Part shown: positions 33,056-43,384 of the stretch, in pieces
Layout of the letters: each line of letters opens with the position of its first letter
Numbering within the stretch: position 1 is the first letter of the stretch
The notes under the pieces: model-generated
Database searches by the model: none
Told to the model about the DNA's origin: nothing
Seen by the model: the letters and a program-made list of their open reading frames with translations, nothing else
Made by a program: the position numbers and the translations under genes
From: Alphaproteobacteria bacterium
GTDB lineage: Bacteria; Pseudomonadota; Alphaproteobacteria; JAJUGE01
Direction: 5' to 3'
Assembly (NCBI GenBank): GCA_029268305.1
Contig: JAJUGE010000012.1
Location: forward strand, 1 to 49,270
DNA length: 49,270 bases

Positions 33056-33712
33056 ATGCCAGAAGTCATCATCAACGGCCCGGAGGGCCGGATCGAGGGG
33101 CGGTACCACCATAGCAGCCGACCGAATGCGCCACTCGCGCTGATGCTGCATCCGCACCCGCAGCACGGCGGGACGATGCACAACAAGGTCGTCTACCACC
33201 TGTTCAACATCTTCGCGCGCCGAGGCTTCTCGACCCTGCGCTTCAACTTCCGCGGTGTCGGACGCTCGCAGGGGACATACTCCCGCGGGGAGGGCGAGCT
33301 TTCGGATGCGGCAGCAGCCCTCGACTGGATGCAGTCGGTCAATCCGGATGCACCGGGCGTCTGGATCGCCGGCTTCTCCTTCGGTGCCTGGATCGGAATG
33401 CAGTTGCTGATGCGCCGGCCCGAGATCAGCGGCTTCCTGTCGGTCGCACCGCCGGCGAACATGTACGACTTCACTTTCCTGGCGCCTTGTCCTTCGTCGG
33501 GCCTGTTCATTCACGGCGATGCCGACGACATCGTGCCGCGTGCAGACGTGATGAAACTGGTCGAAAAGCTCCGCAGCCAGAAGGGCATCACCATCGACTT
33601 CACGTCGCTGCCGGGTGCCGACCACCTCTTCAACGACCACATCGACGACATGGTGGCGGCGGTCGAAAGTTACCTCGACAAGGCACTGGTCTCGGAGATT
33701 GCTGCCGAATAG
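33056..33712 (+). CDS. Alpha/beta hydrolase (small, CAPless type)
   Basis: 218-residue compact alpha/beta hydrolase. The elbow GFSFG (106-110) gives nucleophile S108; the acid is D155 (HGDADDIVP) and the histidine H190 (PGADHLF). The N-terminal LMLHPHPQHGGTMHNKVVYHLFNIFARRGFSTLRFNFRGVGRSQG block is highly characteristic of a widespread alphaproteobacterial family often found beside iscS-like genes; the function is undetermined. Divergent from the desulfurase operon across 269 bases, and convergent with anmK (9 bases between stops). The start ATG at 33056 has GGTGCGGAG upstream. Confidence 0.9.
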   Translation: MPEVIINGPEGRIEGRYHHSSRPNAPLALMLHPHPQHGGTMHNKVVYHLFNIFARRGFSTLRFNFRGVGRSQGTYSRGEGELSDAAAALDWMQSVNPDAPGVWIAGFSFGAWIGMQLLMRRPEISGFLSVAPPANMYDFTFLAPCPSSGLFIHGDADDIVPRADVMKLVEKLRSQKGITIDFTSLPGADHLFNDHIDDMVAAVESYLDKALVSEIAAE

Positions 33713-33721
33713 GCCTGCCGT

Positions 33722-34801
33722 TCAGGCTACTCGGGCGGGATGGAATGTCCCGCCCGTCTGAGGCGCCGGCACCCCCGTTGTCCCCGGATAACTGAGGGGA
33801 AGTCCCAACCGCGAGCGCACGGCGAGGTAAGCGAAGAGTTGCGCCTCGAGCGCGTCCCCATCCCAGCCAATCCACTCGATTGGCTCTACCGGACAGGGCA
33901 ACCGTTCGGCCAGCGCCGCCATCAGTGCCGGATTGCGCCGCCCGCCACCGGTGACGAAGCAACGGCAAGGCACTTGATCGACCCCCTCCAGGGCGACGGC
34001 AACGGCTGCCGCGGTGCAGGCGGTGAGTGTGGCCGCCCCGTCGTCCGGCGAAAGCGGGTCGAACAGCCGAAGGTCGAAGTCGAGACGGTCGAGGGATTTC
34101 GGTGCGGGCCGCGCGAAATATGCGTTGCGCATGAACGCGGCGAGGATCTTTTCATCGACCCTGCCCCGCCTCGCCATCGCGCCGTCCAGATCGCAACGCT
34201 GTCCCGTGTGCTTCGCCGCCCAGTCGTCGAGCAGCGCGTTCCCCGGCCCCGTGTCGAAGGCGACGAGCGAGCCGTCGGCACCGATCCAGGTAACGTTCGC
34301 CACACCTCCGAGATTCAACACCGCGACCGGCCGCTGCAGCCCGGCGGTGATCGCAGCGTGAAAGACCGGCGCGAACGGTGCCCCCTCGCCGCCTGCCGCT
34401 ACATCGGCGGAACGGAAGTCGGCCACCACGTCGATCCCGGTCAACTCGGCGAGCAAACTTCCGTCTCCGATCTGCCACGTCCTGCGATCTGCCGGGCGAT
34501 GCCAGATCGTGTGGCCGTGAAATCCGATCAGCTCCACATCCCGCGGACGAAGGCCGCTCTCCCGGAGCAGCTGCCCGACGACCCGTGCGTGGGCTTCCGT
34601 CAGCTCGCGCTCGACCGCCGGAATGGCGCCGATGCCGCCGAGAACGCCTCGGATCCGGTCCCGAAGCGAATCGTCGTAAGGCACTGTGAGATGCGCGCCT
34701 GCCTCGACGATGGCTTCGCCATCGGTCCTGAGGATCGCCGCGTCGATCCCGTCGAGGGACGTCCCGCTCATGAGGCCCAGTGCCAGAGAGGTGTCGGGCA
34801 T
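33722..34801 (-). CDS. anmK: Anhydro-N-acetylmuramic acid kinase
   Basis: 359-residue ASKHA kinase that opens and phosphorylates 1,6-anhydro-MurNAc to MurNAc-6-P in cell wall recycling. Family motifs: [17 protein letters not shown] at the N-terminus, [67 protein letters not shown], and [14 protein letters not shown] near the C-terminus. The length matches the family. The ATG at 34801 is preferred; the open frame extends 101 codons upstream, but that part is antisense to tyrS. Divergent from tyrS, as in many alphaproteobacteria. Confidence 0.96.
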   Translation of the reverse strand: MPDTSLALGLMSGTSLDGIDAAILRTDGEAIVEAGAHLTVPYDDSLRDRIRGVLGGIGAIPAVERELTEAHARVVGQLLRESGLRPRDVELIGFHGHTIWHRPADRRTWQIGDGSLLAELTGIDVVADFRSADVAAGGEGAPFAPVFHAAITAGLQRPVAVLNLGGVANVTWIGADGSLVAFDTGPGNALLDDWAAKHTGQRCDLDGAMARRGRVDEKILAAFMRNAYFARPAPKSLDRLDFDLRLFDPLSPDDGAATLTACTAAAVAVALEGVDQVPCRCFVTGGGRRNPALMAALAERLPCPVEPIEWIGWDGDALEAQLFAYLAVRSRLGLPLSYPGTTGVPAPQTGGTFHPARVA

Positions 34802-34814
34802 CGATTGGCTCGCG

Positions 34815-34843
34815 TTGTCGCTTTGCGGGGATTGTGGTACACG
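34815..34843 (+). promoter_or_regulatory. Candidate promoter for tyrS
   Basis: TTGTCG (34815-34820) and TACACG (34838-34843) are separated by exactly 17 bases in the gap between anmK and tyrS, and followed by a GCGCC-type start region. The -35 matches TTGACA at four positions and the -10 is weak, which is common in alphaproteobacterial housekeeping promoters. The predicted start would be about 50 bases before the tyrS ATG. Confidence 0.3.
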
Positions 34844-34900
34844 ACGCGCCCTTCGCGCGGCGAGAGTTTTTGCCGCAGCGGCGCGAGGAGATATCGTCTC

Positions 34901-36151
34901 ATGAGCACGCCGGCATCCGATTTTCTGCGGGTCGTCACCGAACGTGGATACCTGCACCAGTGCACTGACCTGGAGGGTCTGGACGCCCACGCACGCTCCG
35001 GCCCCATCACCGGCTATATCGGCTTCGACTGTACTGCCGACAGTCTGCACGTCGGCAGCCTGGTGTCGATTATGCTGCTGCGCTGGCTGCAGAAGACCGG
35101 CCACAAACCGGTCGTCCTGCTCGGCGGCGGTACGTCACGCATCGGCGATCCCTCCGGGAGGGACGAAAGCCGGCAACTGCTGACGGACGAGCAGATCGCC
35201 ACGAACATGGCCGGCATCGGCAAGGTGTTCCAGAAGTTCCTGACGTTCGGTGACGGCCCCACCGATGCGATCATGGTCAACAATGCCGACTGGCTGGACG
35301 ATCTCGCCTACATCCCGTTCCTGCGCGACTTCGGACGACATTTCTCGGTCAACCGGATGCTGACGTTCGACAGCGTGCGTCTTCGCCTGGAGCGGGAGCA
35401 GCCGCTGACCTTCCTGGAGTTCAACTACATGATCCTCCAGGCGTACGACTTCCTCGAGCTCGCCCGCCGCATGAACATGACCCTGCAGATGGGCGGCTCC
35501 GACCAATGGGGCAACATCGTCAACGGCGTCGAGCTGGCACGCCGGGTCGACGGGCGCCAGCTTTTCGGTCTGACGACGCCGCTCGTCACGACCGCCGGCG
35601 GAGAGAAAATGGGAAAGACGGCGAAAGGTGCCGTCTGGCTCAACGAGGAACGGCTGTCGGCCTACGACTACTGGCAGTTCTGGCGTAATACCGCTGACCA
35701 GGACGTGGGGCGCTTTCTCCGGCTCTTTACGGAGCTGCCCCTGGCGGAGATCGAGCGACTGGAGCGGCTGGAAGGGCAGGAGCTGAACGACGCGAAGAAG
35801 GTGCTCGCCGACGCCGCAACGGCTCTCTGCCATGGGGAAGCGGCAGCGGCGAACGCTGCCGAAATTGCCCGCCGCACTTTCGAGGAGGGCGCCCTCGACA
35901 GTGGGCTACCGACGCTGGAGATCTCGGAGGCGGAGCTCAGGGCCGGTCTCCCCGCTTTCGAGCTGTTCCGCCGCGCCGGGCTGGCGGAGAGCAACGCAGA
36001 GGCCCGGCGGCTCGTGCGCGGCAAGGGAGCGCGGCTGAACGACAAGATCATCGAAGTCGAGGACGTTCGCATCACGTCCGACGATCTCCAGGATGGCATG
36101 CTGAAGCTGTCGGCGGGCCGAAAGCGGCACGTGCTCGTGCGTCCAGCCTGA
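34901..36151 (+). CDS. tyrS: Tyrosyl-tRNA synthetase (TyrRS)
   Basis: 416-residue class I aminoacyl-tRNA synthetase. The HIGH motif is H50-VGS, the second signature is KMGKT at 236-240, normal for TyrRS. Tyrosine/tRNA pocket elements [27 protein letters not shown] and [13 protein letters not shown] are conserved. A C-terminal S4-like domain (about 350-416: [38 protein letters not shown]) binds tRNA. The ATG at 34901 has GAGGAG ten bases upstream. The frame stays open far upstream antisense to anmK, but that is not coding. It converges with the YhdP-like gene, four bases apart. Confidence 0.97.
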   Translation: MSTPASDFLRVVTERGYLHQCTDLEGLDAHARSGPITGYIGFDCTADSLHVGSLVSIMLLRWLQKTGHKPVVLLGGGTSRIGDPSGRDESRQLLTDEQIATNMAGIGKVFQKFLTFGDGPTDAIMVNNADWLDDLAYIPFLRDFGRHFSVNRMLTFDSVRLRLEREQPLTFLEFNYMILQAYDFLELARRMNMTLQMGGSDQWGNIVNGVELARRVDGRQLFGLTTPLVTTAGGEKMGKTAKGAVWLNEERLSAYDYWQFWRNTADQDVGRFLRLFTELPLAEIERLERLEGQELNDAKKVLADAATALCHGEAAAANAAEIARRTFEEGALDSGLPTLEISEAELRAGLPAFELFRRAGLAESNAEARRLVRGKGARLNDKIIEVEDVRITSDDLQDGMLKLSAGRKRHVLVRPA

Positions 36152-36155
36152 TGGA

Positions 36156-39100
36156 TCAGTTCAGGTTGCCGGGGAAGCGGTCCGCTGCGGGATCCGTGCC
36201 CGGCTCCCAGTCGTCGGGGCCGCCCCCGGCGATCTCTCCGAAGAGGCCCCTGAGAAAGCCCGGAGCCAGGGCCGCGAGGGGATTGACGCTGACTTCCGGC
36301 TCATCGAGGGGGCCGCGCGCACGATAGGTGGCAGCGAACAGACCGCTGCCTTCCCCGCCCGTGAGCAGAGCACCGAGCAACGGTATGGAGCCGAGCACGC
36401 GGTTCAGGGTATAGGCCGGCACGATGGTGCCGGCTATGTCGACCGTATCGCTTTCGGTGTCCACACCGCCGAAGAAGGTGATGCCGAGCGCACCTCCATA
36501 GGCTCTCCCCGGCTTCAGCTTCAGACGCTCGCCGTCGAGGACGAACGGCGCTTCGAGCCGGTCGAAGGTGATGCCTTCGTCCCGCGACGAGAGATCGGCC
36601 AACCCTCTGAAGGAAGCCGCCGCGAGGAGGCGAGCCGCCAGCGGTGCTCCGGAAATTCGGAATGCGCCGCTCTCCGCCTCGCCCCGCCAGGGTGCATCGC
36701 TGCGACCGGCCTCGCGAGCCGCACTGATCACCAGCTCACCGCCCGAGACGGAGTCCATCCAACCGAGCGCCCGCAATGCCGTGCCGGTATCGCCGAGGGT
36801 GAAGCGGACCCGCCGCTCCCCTTGCTCCTCTCCCATGACCAGATGTGCGGGATTATTCGGCCCGATGTCGGCTCGCGCCTCTCCACCACGCAAAGTGTCG
36901 CCGTCCAACACCAGGTGTCCGCGCACGTCCAGCAGAGGATAGTCCGCGCCGATCCAGACCTGCTCCAGTTCGACGTCCAATTGGGTTTTACGTGGGGGAG
37001 AAGCTTCGGCCGTGTTCGCCTCCGCCCGTTCATTCTCCGCCTCATCCGACCCCTGCATCAATGGCGAAAGATCGGCGCTTGCGCCGGTGACGTGCACCGT
37101 CCGCGTCCCGTCGGCGGCGAATGCCAGCCTAGCCTGGAAATCCGTACGATCACCGAGGCGGAGTCGATCCAACTCGATCAGCTCCGGGTTGCCTTCGCCA
37201 TCCAGCACCGCATGCCCGGCGGCATAGCCGGTGCCAGCATTGAGCTCGAATCGCTCCACAGCCTTTGGCGTGTCGCCCTGAAGCACCAGCGTCGCCGAAG
37301 CGTTGCCCGGCACACCTGCCGCCTTCGACCATGCGGCCTCCGGCACGGACATGCTAGCGTCGGTGAGATCGAACTCCGCCTGCAGGGTTCGGGAGCCGCC
37401 GCCGCGTCCAGTCATGGTGACTCGTGCCGGCACCGGCCCGGCAACAAAGTCGGCAAGCTCCGGACTCAAACCGGCGCGGAATTCGTCGTTGAGAACCCCT
37501 TCCGCCCGAACACGGCTGCCGCTGTCCTCTCCCTCGAAGACCTCGCTCACCTCCAGTCGCACCGGAACGCCGCCGAGACGCCCCTGACCGGACAGCCCGA
37601 GCCTCGTCTTGTCCACCTGCAGCGTCAGGTCGGCCTCGCCGAGATCCCGATCGAGAGCTATCGCGGGGATCGAGACGCCCTTCAGCTCGGCATTGGCGGA
37701 GATATCCACCTGGTCGATGGAGAGGTCGTCGAGGAGCGGCAGATCGACGGCGAGGGACGCCACCGCCTGCCCTCCCACTTGCGCAGGATCCACCTCGAGC
37801 CATTGCGCATAGCGCAGGGGCGGATGGTCGAGAACCGTAAGGATTTCGGGTAATGGTCCGGAGAACGTGACGTCGATGTCACCGACCTCCCTTCCTGGTT
37901 CGAGCCCGAGCCCCCGGAGCACGACACTTCCCTTCTGTAGCTCGATGTTGCCGAGGCGTCCCGTGCGCAGCGATACGTCGAACTCCCGTCCCGAGAAGCT
38001 CGCCGAGCCAGCGACGTCCGCGAACGGCGGCAACGGCTTCCAATATCGGGCGGTCACCCCCTCGAACGTGATCGAGCCTGTGATCTCCTCGGGATCGTCG
38101 GCGTCGTCCGGCTCCGTGGACGCGGCGACCGTCACCTTCGCCTCGGTGACCCGACCGTCGGAGAGATTCTCAGTGATCCATCGCCGACCGCCTTCGGCAA
38201 GTCCGGGTGGCCAGAGTTGGTCGAGCCGATCCACCGGCACATCGCGCGCAACCGCCTCGCCGTCGACCTTCCAGGCGCTATCCGCTGGCATGGCGAGCCC
38301 CGATGCTTCGATCACCGGACCGCCTAGATCCAGCAGGAAATGCCGCATTCTGATCTCGCCCGAACGCCCGTCGATCACCGCGGCTGCAGCGACTTGCGCC
38401 ACGTCGACCGGGTCCGTGGCCACGGTAAGCGTGCCGTTGTTGCCGCGAAGGTCGAGTGCGAGGCGCTCCAGATCGCCCTCGCCGGAAAGATCGGCAGAAA
38501 TCTCGCCCTCGAGCGCGAACGACGCCTCGCCTCTCTGTCGCAGCGAAGGCACGAGCATGGTGATTGCTGCGGAGTCCAGCCTGCCGACTCTTCCGTCGAT
38601 CAGGACCGCCTCCTCGGTGAGCACCGCCGAGCCCCGACCCTCCACCAAGGCACCCGCGAAATCTGCCGAAAAGCTCTCGAGGGTCACGGTGCCTCCACCG
38701 GGGCCGACAGTCCCGGCGAACTCGAGTCTGGAGATTTCTACGGGAGGCTCGCTTTCCTCGGCCAGAGACAGCGCCCCGTTCCGTCCGCTCACCTGAAACC
38801 GGCCCTGCCTGATCGAGCCGGTGGCATCGAACCTCGCCGAACCGGTCGCATCAAAAGCCATGTCGATCGCGCTGGCCTGCTCGAACGCGGGCACGAGCGG
38901 CGCCAGACGCGCCAGGCGCAGACCGCCGATCCTCAGATCGAGCCAGGCTTCCCCGCTCGGAAGATCCAGACCTCCCGACGCGTCCAGGCGTTGTGTGCCG
39001 CCGGGGGCGTCGATGGTCGTGCTGAGCCCGGCCGTGATCTGGTCGCGCTCGCGCGCGATAGAGAAGTGGGAGCCAGGAGCCCGCCAGACCGTGCTGCTCC

Positions 39101-39728
39101 GCTCGTCTATCAACGTGACGGTGCCGTCCGATACTCGAATCCGCTCCAGATAGCCGGTCCACCTGTTGGGGTCCGGCGTCTTCAGAAACTCCGTGGCATC
39201 GAATTCGGAGGCCTCGCGATCTCCGTTCCTTTCTTCGGGTGACGCATTGGACAGGGCGAAGCGGAGGGAGCCATCCCTTGCCCGATAGAGCCGCACCCGC
39301 GCACCGGGTAGATCGACGAACGACGGTGCCACCACGCCGCGGAGCAACGCGGCACCACTGATACCCATGCGCACTTCGGGAAAGCTGGCGAGCACCCTAC
39401 CCTCAGGAGAAAGTATGCGGGCCGCATGCGCGTTCAGCGAAATCCCCTCACGCGCATCGAGGGATATGCTTCCGAAGCGGACGACATAGCCGCGATCGGG
39501 TTGGCTGAGCGCGGACTCCAGCATCGGCATGGCGAAGTCGAGCCGAACCGCGTCGGCAGATAGACGCCACGCGAGCAATACGGCAGAAACCACGACAATG
39601 GTGGCCACTGCTGCGAAGAAACGGCGTATGAACCTTGAGGACAAGCAGAGACTCTTGGTTACGGGCGCCTTGACCGGCGCTGGCGCGTTCCCGCAGTGTG
39701 ACCCGAAGGCCAGCAGCACAAATGGCAA
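36156..39728 (-). CDS. Large YhdP/AsmA-like (DUF3971) envelope protein
   Basis: Giant protein (1190 residues from the ATG) with one N-terminal membrane helix (about 34-56) and a very long periplasmic beta-rich region, as in the YhdP/TamB/AsmA bridge family that moves phospholipid between the membranes. Typical phrases: FDRLEAPFVLDGERLKLKPGRAYGGALGITFFGGVDTESDTVDIAGTIVPAYTLNRVLGSIPLLGALLTGGEGSGLFAATYRARGPLDEPEVSVNPLAALAPGFLRGLF in the C-terminal AsmA-like region, split here by domain. The start is uncertain: ATG at 39728 overlaps the glnE start, and the first 30 residues look non-native; a TTG at 39644 (beginning MSSRFIRRFFAAVATIV in effect) is a good alternative. Role is by family only. Confidence 0.85.
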   Translation of the reverse strand: MPFVLLAFGSHCGNAPAPVKAPVTKSLCLSSRFIRRFFAAVATIVVVSAVLLAWRLSADAVRLDFAMPMLESALSQPDRGYVVRFGSISLDAREGISLNAHAARILSPEGRVLASFPEVRMGISGAALLRGVVAPSFVDLPGARVRLYRARDGSLRFALSNASPEERNGDREASEFDATEFLKTPDPNRWTGYLERIRVSDGTVTLIDERSSTVWRAPGSHFSIARERDQITAGLSTTIDAPGGTQRLDASGGLDLPSGEAWLDLRIGGLRLARLAPLVPAFEQASAIDMAFDATGSARFDATGSIRQGRFQVSGRNGALSLAEESEPPVEISRLEFAGTVGPGGGTVTLESFSADFAGALVEGRGSAVLTEEAVLIDGRVGRLDSAAITMLVPSLRQRGEASFALEGEISADLSGEGDLERLALDLRGNNGTLTVATDPVDVAQVAAAAVIDGRSGEIRMRHFLLDLGGPVIEASGLAMPADSAWKVDGEAVARDVPVDRLDQLWPPGLAEGGRRWITENLSDGRVTEAKVTVAASTEPDDADDPEEITGSITFEGVTARYWKPLPPFADVAGSASFSGREFDVSLRTGRLGNIELQKGSVVLRGLGLEPGREVGDIDVTFSGPLPEILTVLDHPPLRYAQWLEVDPAQVGGQAVASLAVDLPLLDDLSIDQVDISANAELKGVSIPAIALDRDLGEADLTLQVDKTRLGLSGQGRLGGVPVRLEVSEVFEGEDSGSRVRAEGVLNDEFRAGLSPELADFVAGPVPARVTMTGRGGGSRTLQAEFDLTDASMSVPEAAWSKAAGVPGNASATLVLQGDTPKAVERFELNAGTGYAAGHAVLDGEGNPELIELDRLRLGDRTDFQARLAFAADGTRTVHVTGASADLSPLMQGSDEAENERAEANTAEASPPRKTQLDVELEQVWIGADYPLLDVRGHLVLDGDTLRGGEARADIGPNNPAHLVMGEEQGERRVRFTLGDTGTALRALGWMDSVSGGELVISAAREAGRSDAPWRGEAESGAFRISGAPLAARLLAAASFRGLADLSSRDEGITFDRLEAPFVLDGERLKLKPGRAYGGALGITFFGGVDTESDTVDIAGTIVPAYTLNRVLGSIPLLGALLTGGEGSGLFAATYRARGPLDEPEVSVNPLAALAPGFLRGLFGEIAGGGPDDWEPGTDPAADRFPGNLN

Positions 39729-42706
39729 TGTTTTTTCAGAACATCAAGGAGTGGCCGCTGCCGCCCCAGGATGGCGTCGCGGAGCCCCGATTGATGGCTT
39801 GGGTGGAAGCGGCGGCACGCTCCACCGAGCCTGAACTCGCGAGCCGGGTCGCTTGCATCACGGCCGACCCGACCGGCCGCCGGCTCCTTGAAGGAATCTT
39901 CGGCGGCAGCCCCTTCCTCAGCGGCATCATGGCCCGCGAACCCGCCTTCAGCTGTCGGTTGCTGGAGTCCGGCCCAGACGCCGCCTGCAAGGAAGCGCTC
40001 GAAACACTCGAAGCCGAGGCCGACAGCAGAGACGGGGCGGCCGTGACCAGGGCGCTCCGCCGGGCGAAATCGCGCGTCGCCCTCGCCGTGGCTGTGGCCG
40101 ACGTGACCGGGACCTGGAGCCTGGAGAAGGTGACGGGGACACTATCCGACCTCGCGGAGCGGTGCCTGGACCTAGCGTTGAAGCATCTGCTGGCAGAGAT
40201 GTTTCGCTCCGGCCTGCTGCAGGGAGAATTCGACGACGACGCCGGCCGCGCCGCCGCCGACTCGGGCGTGTTCGTGCTCGGGATGGGGAAGCTCGGCGCG
40301 AGGGAGCTCAACTACTCCAGCGATATCGACCTGATCTTCTTGTACGACGAGGAGCGGGTCCGGACATCCGATCCCGACCGGCTCAATCGCGTGATGGTGC
40401 GGCTCGCGCGCTCGCTCGTGTCGCTCATGGAAGAGCGCACCGCGGACGGCTACGTCTTCCGCACGGACCTGAGACTCCGCCCCGACCCCGCCTCCACCCC
40501 GCTCGCCATGTCGACACATGCGGCCGAGATCTACTACGAGAGCATGGGCCAGAACTGGGAGCGTGCGGCCATGCTCAAGGCACGCGTGGTCGCCGGCGAC
40601 AGGCGGGCGGGCGAACGCTTCCTGCTCCACCTGCGGCCGTTTGTCTGGCGGCGCAGCCTCGACTTCGAGGCGATTCGCGACATCCACTCGATCAAGCGCC
40701 AGATCAACGCCTTCCGTGGCGGCGGGAAGATCGCCGTTGCGGGTCACAACCTCAAACTCGGACGCGGTGGCATCCGCGAGATCGAGTTCTACGCGCAGAC
40801 TCAGCAGCTCATCTGGGGTGGGCGGAACCCCGACCTTCGCGTTCAGCCCACCTGCGATGCCCTGCGCGCGCTCACTGCAGCGGGGCATATCGACGAGAGG
40901 GCGCGGGACGACCTGATCGAATCCTATCGGCTGCTGCGACGGATAGAGCACCGCCTGCAGATGGTGGCGGACCAGCAGACGCACACCCTTCCCGCGGGAA
41001 AAGACCTCGAGGCCTTTGCGCGATTCTGCGGGTTCGCCGAGGCGTCCGCGTTCGAGACTGAGATGCGGCGGCACCTGGAGCGGGTGGAGCGCCATTACGC
41101 TGAGCTGTTCGAGGAGGAGCAGCCGCTCGGGGCCAGTGGCAATCTGGTCTTCACCGGCGCCGACGACGATCCCGACACCCTGGAGACGCTCCGGTCGATG
41201 GGCTTCACGGAGCCGAAGCGCATCGCCGCAGCCGTGCGCGGCTGGCATCACGGGCGTTATCGGGCAACCCGCAGCGTTCGTGCGCGAGAGCTTCTGACCG
41301 AGCTGATGCCCGCCATCCTCGGCGCCTTGGCTCGCACGCCCCGGCCCGACGAAAGCTTCGGCAGGTTCGATCGGTTTCTCTCGCGCCTGCCCGCCGGCGT
41401 GCAGTTGTTCTCGCTCTTTCACGCGAACCCGGGGCTGCTGGACCTCGTAGCGGAGATCCTGGGGAGCGCGCCGCACCTCGCGGAGCATCTGAGCCGCCAC
41501 CCGGTCGTCCTCGATGCGGTCCTCGCCGAGGATTTCTTTGAGCCACCGGCAGGCGCGGCGGAGCTCGCGATCGAGCTCGCCTCGACCATGGAACAGGCGC
41601 TCGATTTCCAAGACATTCTCGACATGGCCCGGCGTTGGACGAACGACCGGAAGTTCCAGATCGGGGTGCAGCTTCTGCGTGGGCGGATGGATCCGCTCGC
41701 CGCCTGCCGGGCGCTGTCGGACGTCGCGGACACGGTCATCGGCACCCTCCTGCCGCACGTCGAGGAGGAATTCGCGCAGCTGCACGGTCGCTTCGAAGGC
41801 GGCGGCCTCGCCATCGTCGCGTTCGGCAAGCTCGGCAGCCGCGAGATGACGATCACTTCCGACATCGACCTGGTAACCCTCTATGACCTACCGGAGGGCG
41901 CAGACCAATCCGACGGCTCCAAGCCCCTGCCGCCGGGAACCTATTTCATCCGGCTGACCCAGAGGCTCACGACCGCGATCACCACGCTCACCGGCGAAGG
42001 CAAGCTTTACGACATCGACATGCGGCTCCGGCCGTTCGGAGACGACGGCCCACTCGCCGCCCACGTCGACTCGTTCCAGACATACGAGTGCGAACAGGCC
42101 TGGACGTGGGAGCATATGGCGCTGACCCGCGCTCGCGTCATCGCCGGGCCCCCGTCGCTCCGGGACAGGATCGACGGGATCAGGGCAAAGGTTCTCACAG
42201 CTCCTCGCGACCCCGATAAACTCGTCTCTGATGTCGCATCGATGCGGGCCAGAATGGCGCGAGCCCATCCCGCACGTTCTCCCTGGGCAGTCAAGCATCG
42301 GCGCGGCGGATTGGTCGACGTGGAGTTTCTGGCCCAGTACCTCGTTCTCAGGCACGCGGCCGATCAGCCGAAACTGGTGGAGGCACGCGACACCGCCCGA
42401 GCCTTCGAGCTGCTTCGCGAGGGCGGGATCCTGGATGGCGAACGTGCCGATACCTTGATCGACGCGGCGCGGCGCCTGCTGTCGGTCCAGAGCATCATCC
42501 GGTTGACAGGAGAAGGTCGCTTCGAGGAAGAGGCTGCGACTTCGGCGCTGCGCGACCTGCTCGCGAAGGCCGGTGGCGCCGATGATTTCGAAGCCTTCAA
42601 GTGCGACATGGAAGACGTCGCCGCGAAGGTCGTGCGCATGTTCGAAGAACTGATAGCCGAGCCGGCCGCCCGGCTGGCTCCGATCGACCGAGGAGAAGAC
42701 CGATGA
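39722..42706 (+). CDS. glnE: Glutamine synthetase adenylyltransferase / adenylyl-removing enzyme GlnE
   Basis: 994-residue bifunctional enzyme that adenylylates and deadenylylates glutamine synthetase in response to PII. The two nucleotidyltransferase modules are clear: FVLGMGKLGARELNYSSDIDL in the N-terminal deadenylylase half, and AIVAFGKLGSREMTITSDIDL in the C-terminal adenylylase half, each with the D-x-D metal site. GGIREIEFYAQTQQLIWGG and GGLVDVEFLAQYLVLRHA mark the GlnD-associated helical domains after each. Start: ATG at 39722 (or 39728); the region upstream is crowded by the divergent gene. Coupled to bcp by ATGA. Confidence 0.96.
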   Translation: MAMFFQNIKEWPLPPQDGVAEPRLMAWVEAAARSTEPELASRVACITADPTGRRLLEGIFGGSPFLSGIMAREPAFSCRLLESGPDAACKEALETLEAEADSRDGAAVTRALRRAKSRVALAVAVADVTGTWSLEKVTGTLSDLAERCLDLALKHLLAEMFRSGLLQGEFDDDAGRAAADSGVFVLGMGKLGARELNYSSDIDLIFLYDEERVRTSDPDRLNRVMVRLARSLVSLMEERTADGYVFRTDLRLRPDPASTPLAMSTHAAEIYYESMGQNWERAAMLKARVVAGDRRAGERFLLHLRPFVWRRSLDFEAIRDIHSIKRQINAFRGGGKIAVAGHNLKLGRGGIREIEFYAQTQQLIWGGRNPDLRVQPTCDALRALTAAGHIDERARDDLIESYRLLRRIEHRLQMVADQQTHTLPAGKDLEAFARFCGFAEASAFETEMRRHLERVERHYAELFEEEQPLGASGNLVFTGADDDPDTLETLRSMGFTEPKRIAAAVRGWHHGRYRATRSVRARELLTELMPAILGALARTPRPDESFGRFDRFLSRLPAGVQLFSLFHANPGLLDLVAEILGSAPHLAEHLSRHPVVLDAVLAEDFFEPPAGAAELAIELASTMEQALDFQDILDMARRWTNDRKFQIGVQLLRGRMDPLAACRALSDVADTVIGTLLPHVEEEFAQLHGRFEGGGLAIVAFGKLGSREMTITSDIDLVTLYDLPEGADQSDGSKPLPPGTYFIRLTQRLTTAITTLTGEGKLYDIDMRLRPFGDDGPLAAHVDSFQTYECEQAWTWEHMALTRARVIAGPPSLRDRIDGIRAKVLTAPRDPDKLVSDVASMRARMARAHPARSPWAVKHRRGGLVDVEFLAQYLVLRHAADQPKLVEARDTARAFELLREGGILDGERADTLIDAARRLLSVQSIIRLTGEGRFEEEAATSALRDLLAKAGGADDFEAFKCDMEDVAAKVVRMFEELIAEPAARLAPIDRGEDR

Positions 42707-43167
42707 CCGTGGAGGTGGGAGAAGCCGCACCCGACTTCGAACTGGAGACCGATGGAGGCGGGACGATCTCGCTGCGCGAGTTGCGGGGAAGGAAAGTCGT
42801 CCTCTACTTCTATCCCAAGGACGATACCCCGGGATGCACTCGGGAAGCGTGCGCGTTCCGCGATGCGATGCCGGACTTCGAGAAGCTGGCGGCGACCATC
42901 ATCGGCGTGTCCCCCGACAGCACGGAGCGGCACGCCCGTTTTCGGGAGAAATACGACCTTCCCTTCACGCTCGCCTCGGATCCCGAGCAGAAGGCCGCAA
43001 AGGCCTACGGTGTGTGGGTCGAGAAGAGCATGTATGGCCGAAAATACATGGGGATCGAGCGGTCAACCTTCCTCATCGACGAGGGCGGCAAGATCGCCGC
43101 GATCTGGCGAAAGGTGAAGGTCCCTGGGCACGTCGACGCCGTGCTGGACGCGACCGCCCGCGGTTGA
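42703..43167 (+). CDS. bcp: Thiol peroxidase / bacterioferritin comigratory protein (Bcp, PrxQ)
   Basis: 154-residue peroxiredoxin of the PrxQ/Bcp group, which reduces H2O2 and organic hydroperoxides using thioredoxin. Peroxidatic C45 and resolving C50 lie in the motif DDTPGCTREAC, so it is the atypical two-cysteine form with a five-residue gap. KVVLYFYPKD, IIGVSPDSTERHARFREKYDLPFTLASDP and RSTFLIDEGGKIAAIW are conserved. Its ATG overlaps the glnE stop by four bases, a coupling seen in many alphaproteobacteria. Confidence 0.96.
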   Translation: MTVEVGEAAPDFELETDGGGTISLRELRGRKVVLYFYPKDDTPGCTREACAFRDAMPDFEKLAATIIGVSPDSTERHARFREKYDLPFTLASDPEQKAAKAYGVWVEKSMYGRKYMGIERSTFLIDEGGKIAAIWRKVKVPGHVDAVLDATARG

Positions 43168-43340
43168 CGCTACTGTGCCCACCGACTCGGGTACTCGCCC
43201 CAAGCCCGACGGAGGGGTGCCCGGCGCGGGACTGAGGCTCCGCCTCGCCAGCGCCGCAGCCTTCCGCTCGGTGCGCTCACGAACCACTTCGCTCAACGTA
43301 CGCAGGCGTCGGCAGAGATAGGGACTAACGGACTGCGGGC

Positions 43341-43366
43341 CTTGGGGAAAGTGCAGTTTTCCCAAG
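43341..43366 (+). terminator. Hairpin with 10-bp stem after bcp, terminator or operator dyad
   Basis: CTTGGGGAAA (43341-43350) and TTTTCCCAAG (43357-43366) pair over 10 positions (one G-U) around the loop GTGCAG. A T run (ATTTTT) follows 14 bases later, too far for a classical terminator. It ends glnE-bcp transcripts plausibly; it could also be a regulator site since it is a near-perfect DNA dyad. Confidence 0.4.
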
Positions 43367-43384
43367 ATTATCCCCCGTATTTTT

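Noticed and set aside
33740-34900. Upstream extension of the tyrS frame
   Set aside because: It lies antisense to anmK; TyrRS has a complete N-terminus and ribosome site at 34901.
35606-35620. KMGKT in TyrRS as an altered KMSKS motif
   Set aside because: Bacterial TyrRS enzymes normally have K-[FM]-G-K-[ST] here, so it is not a change of function.
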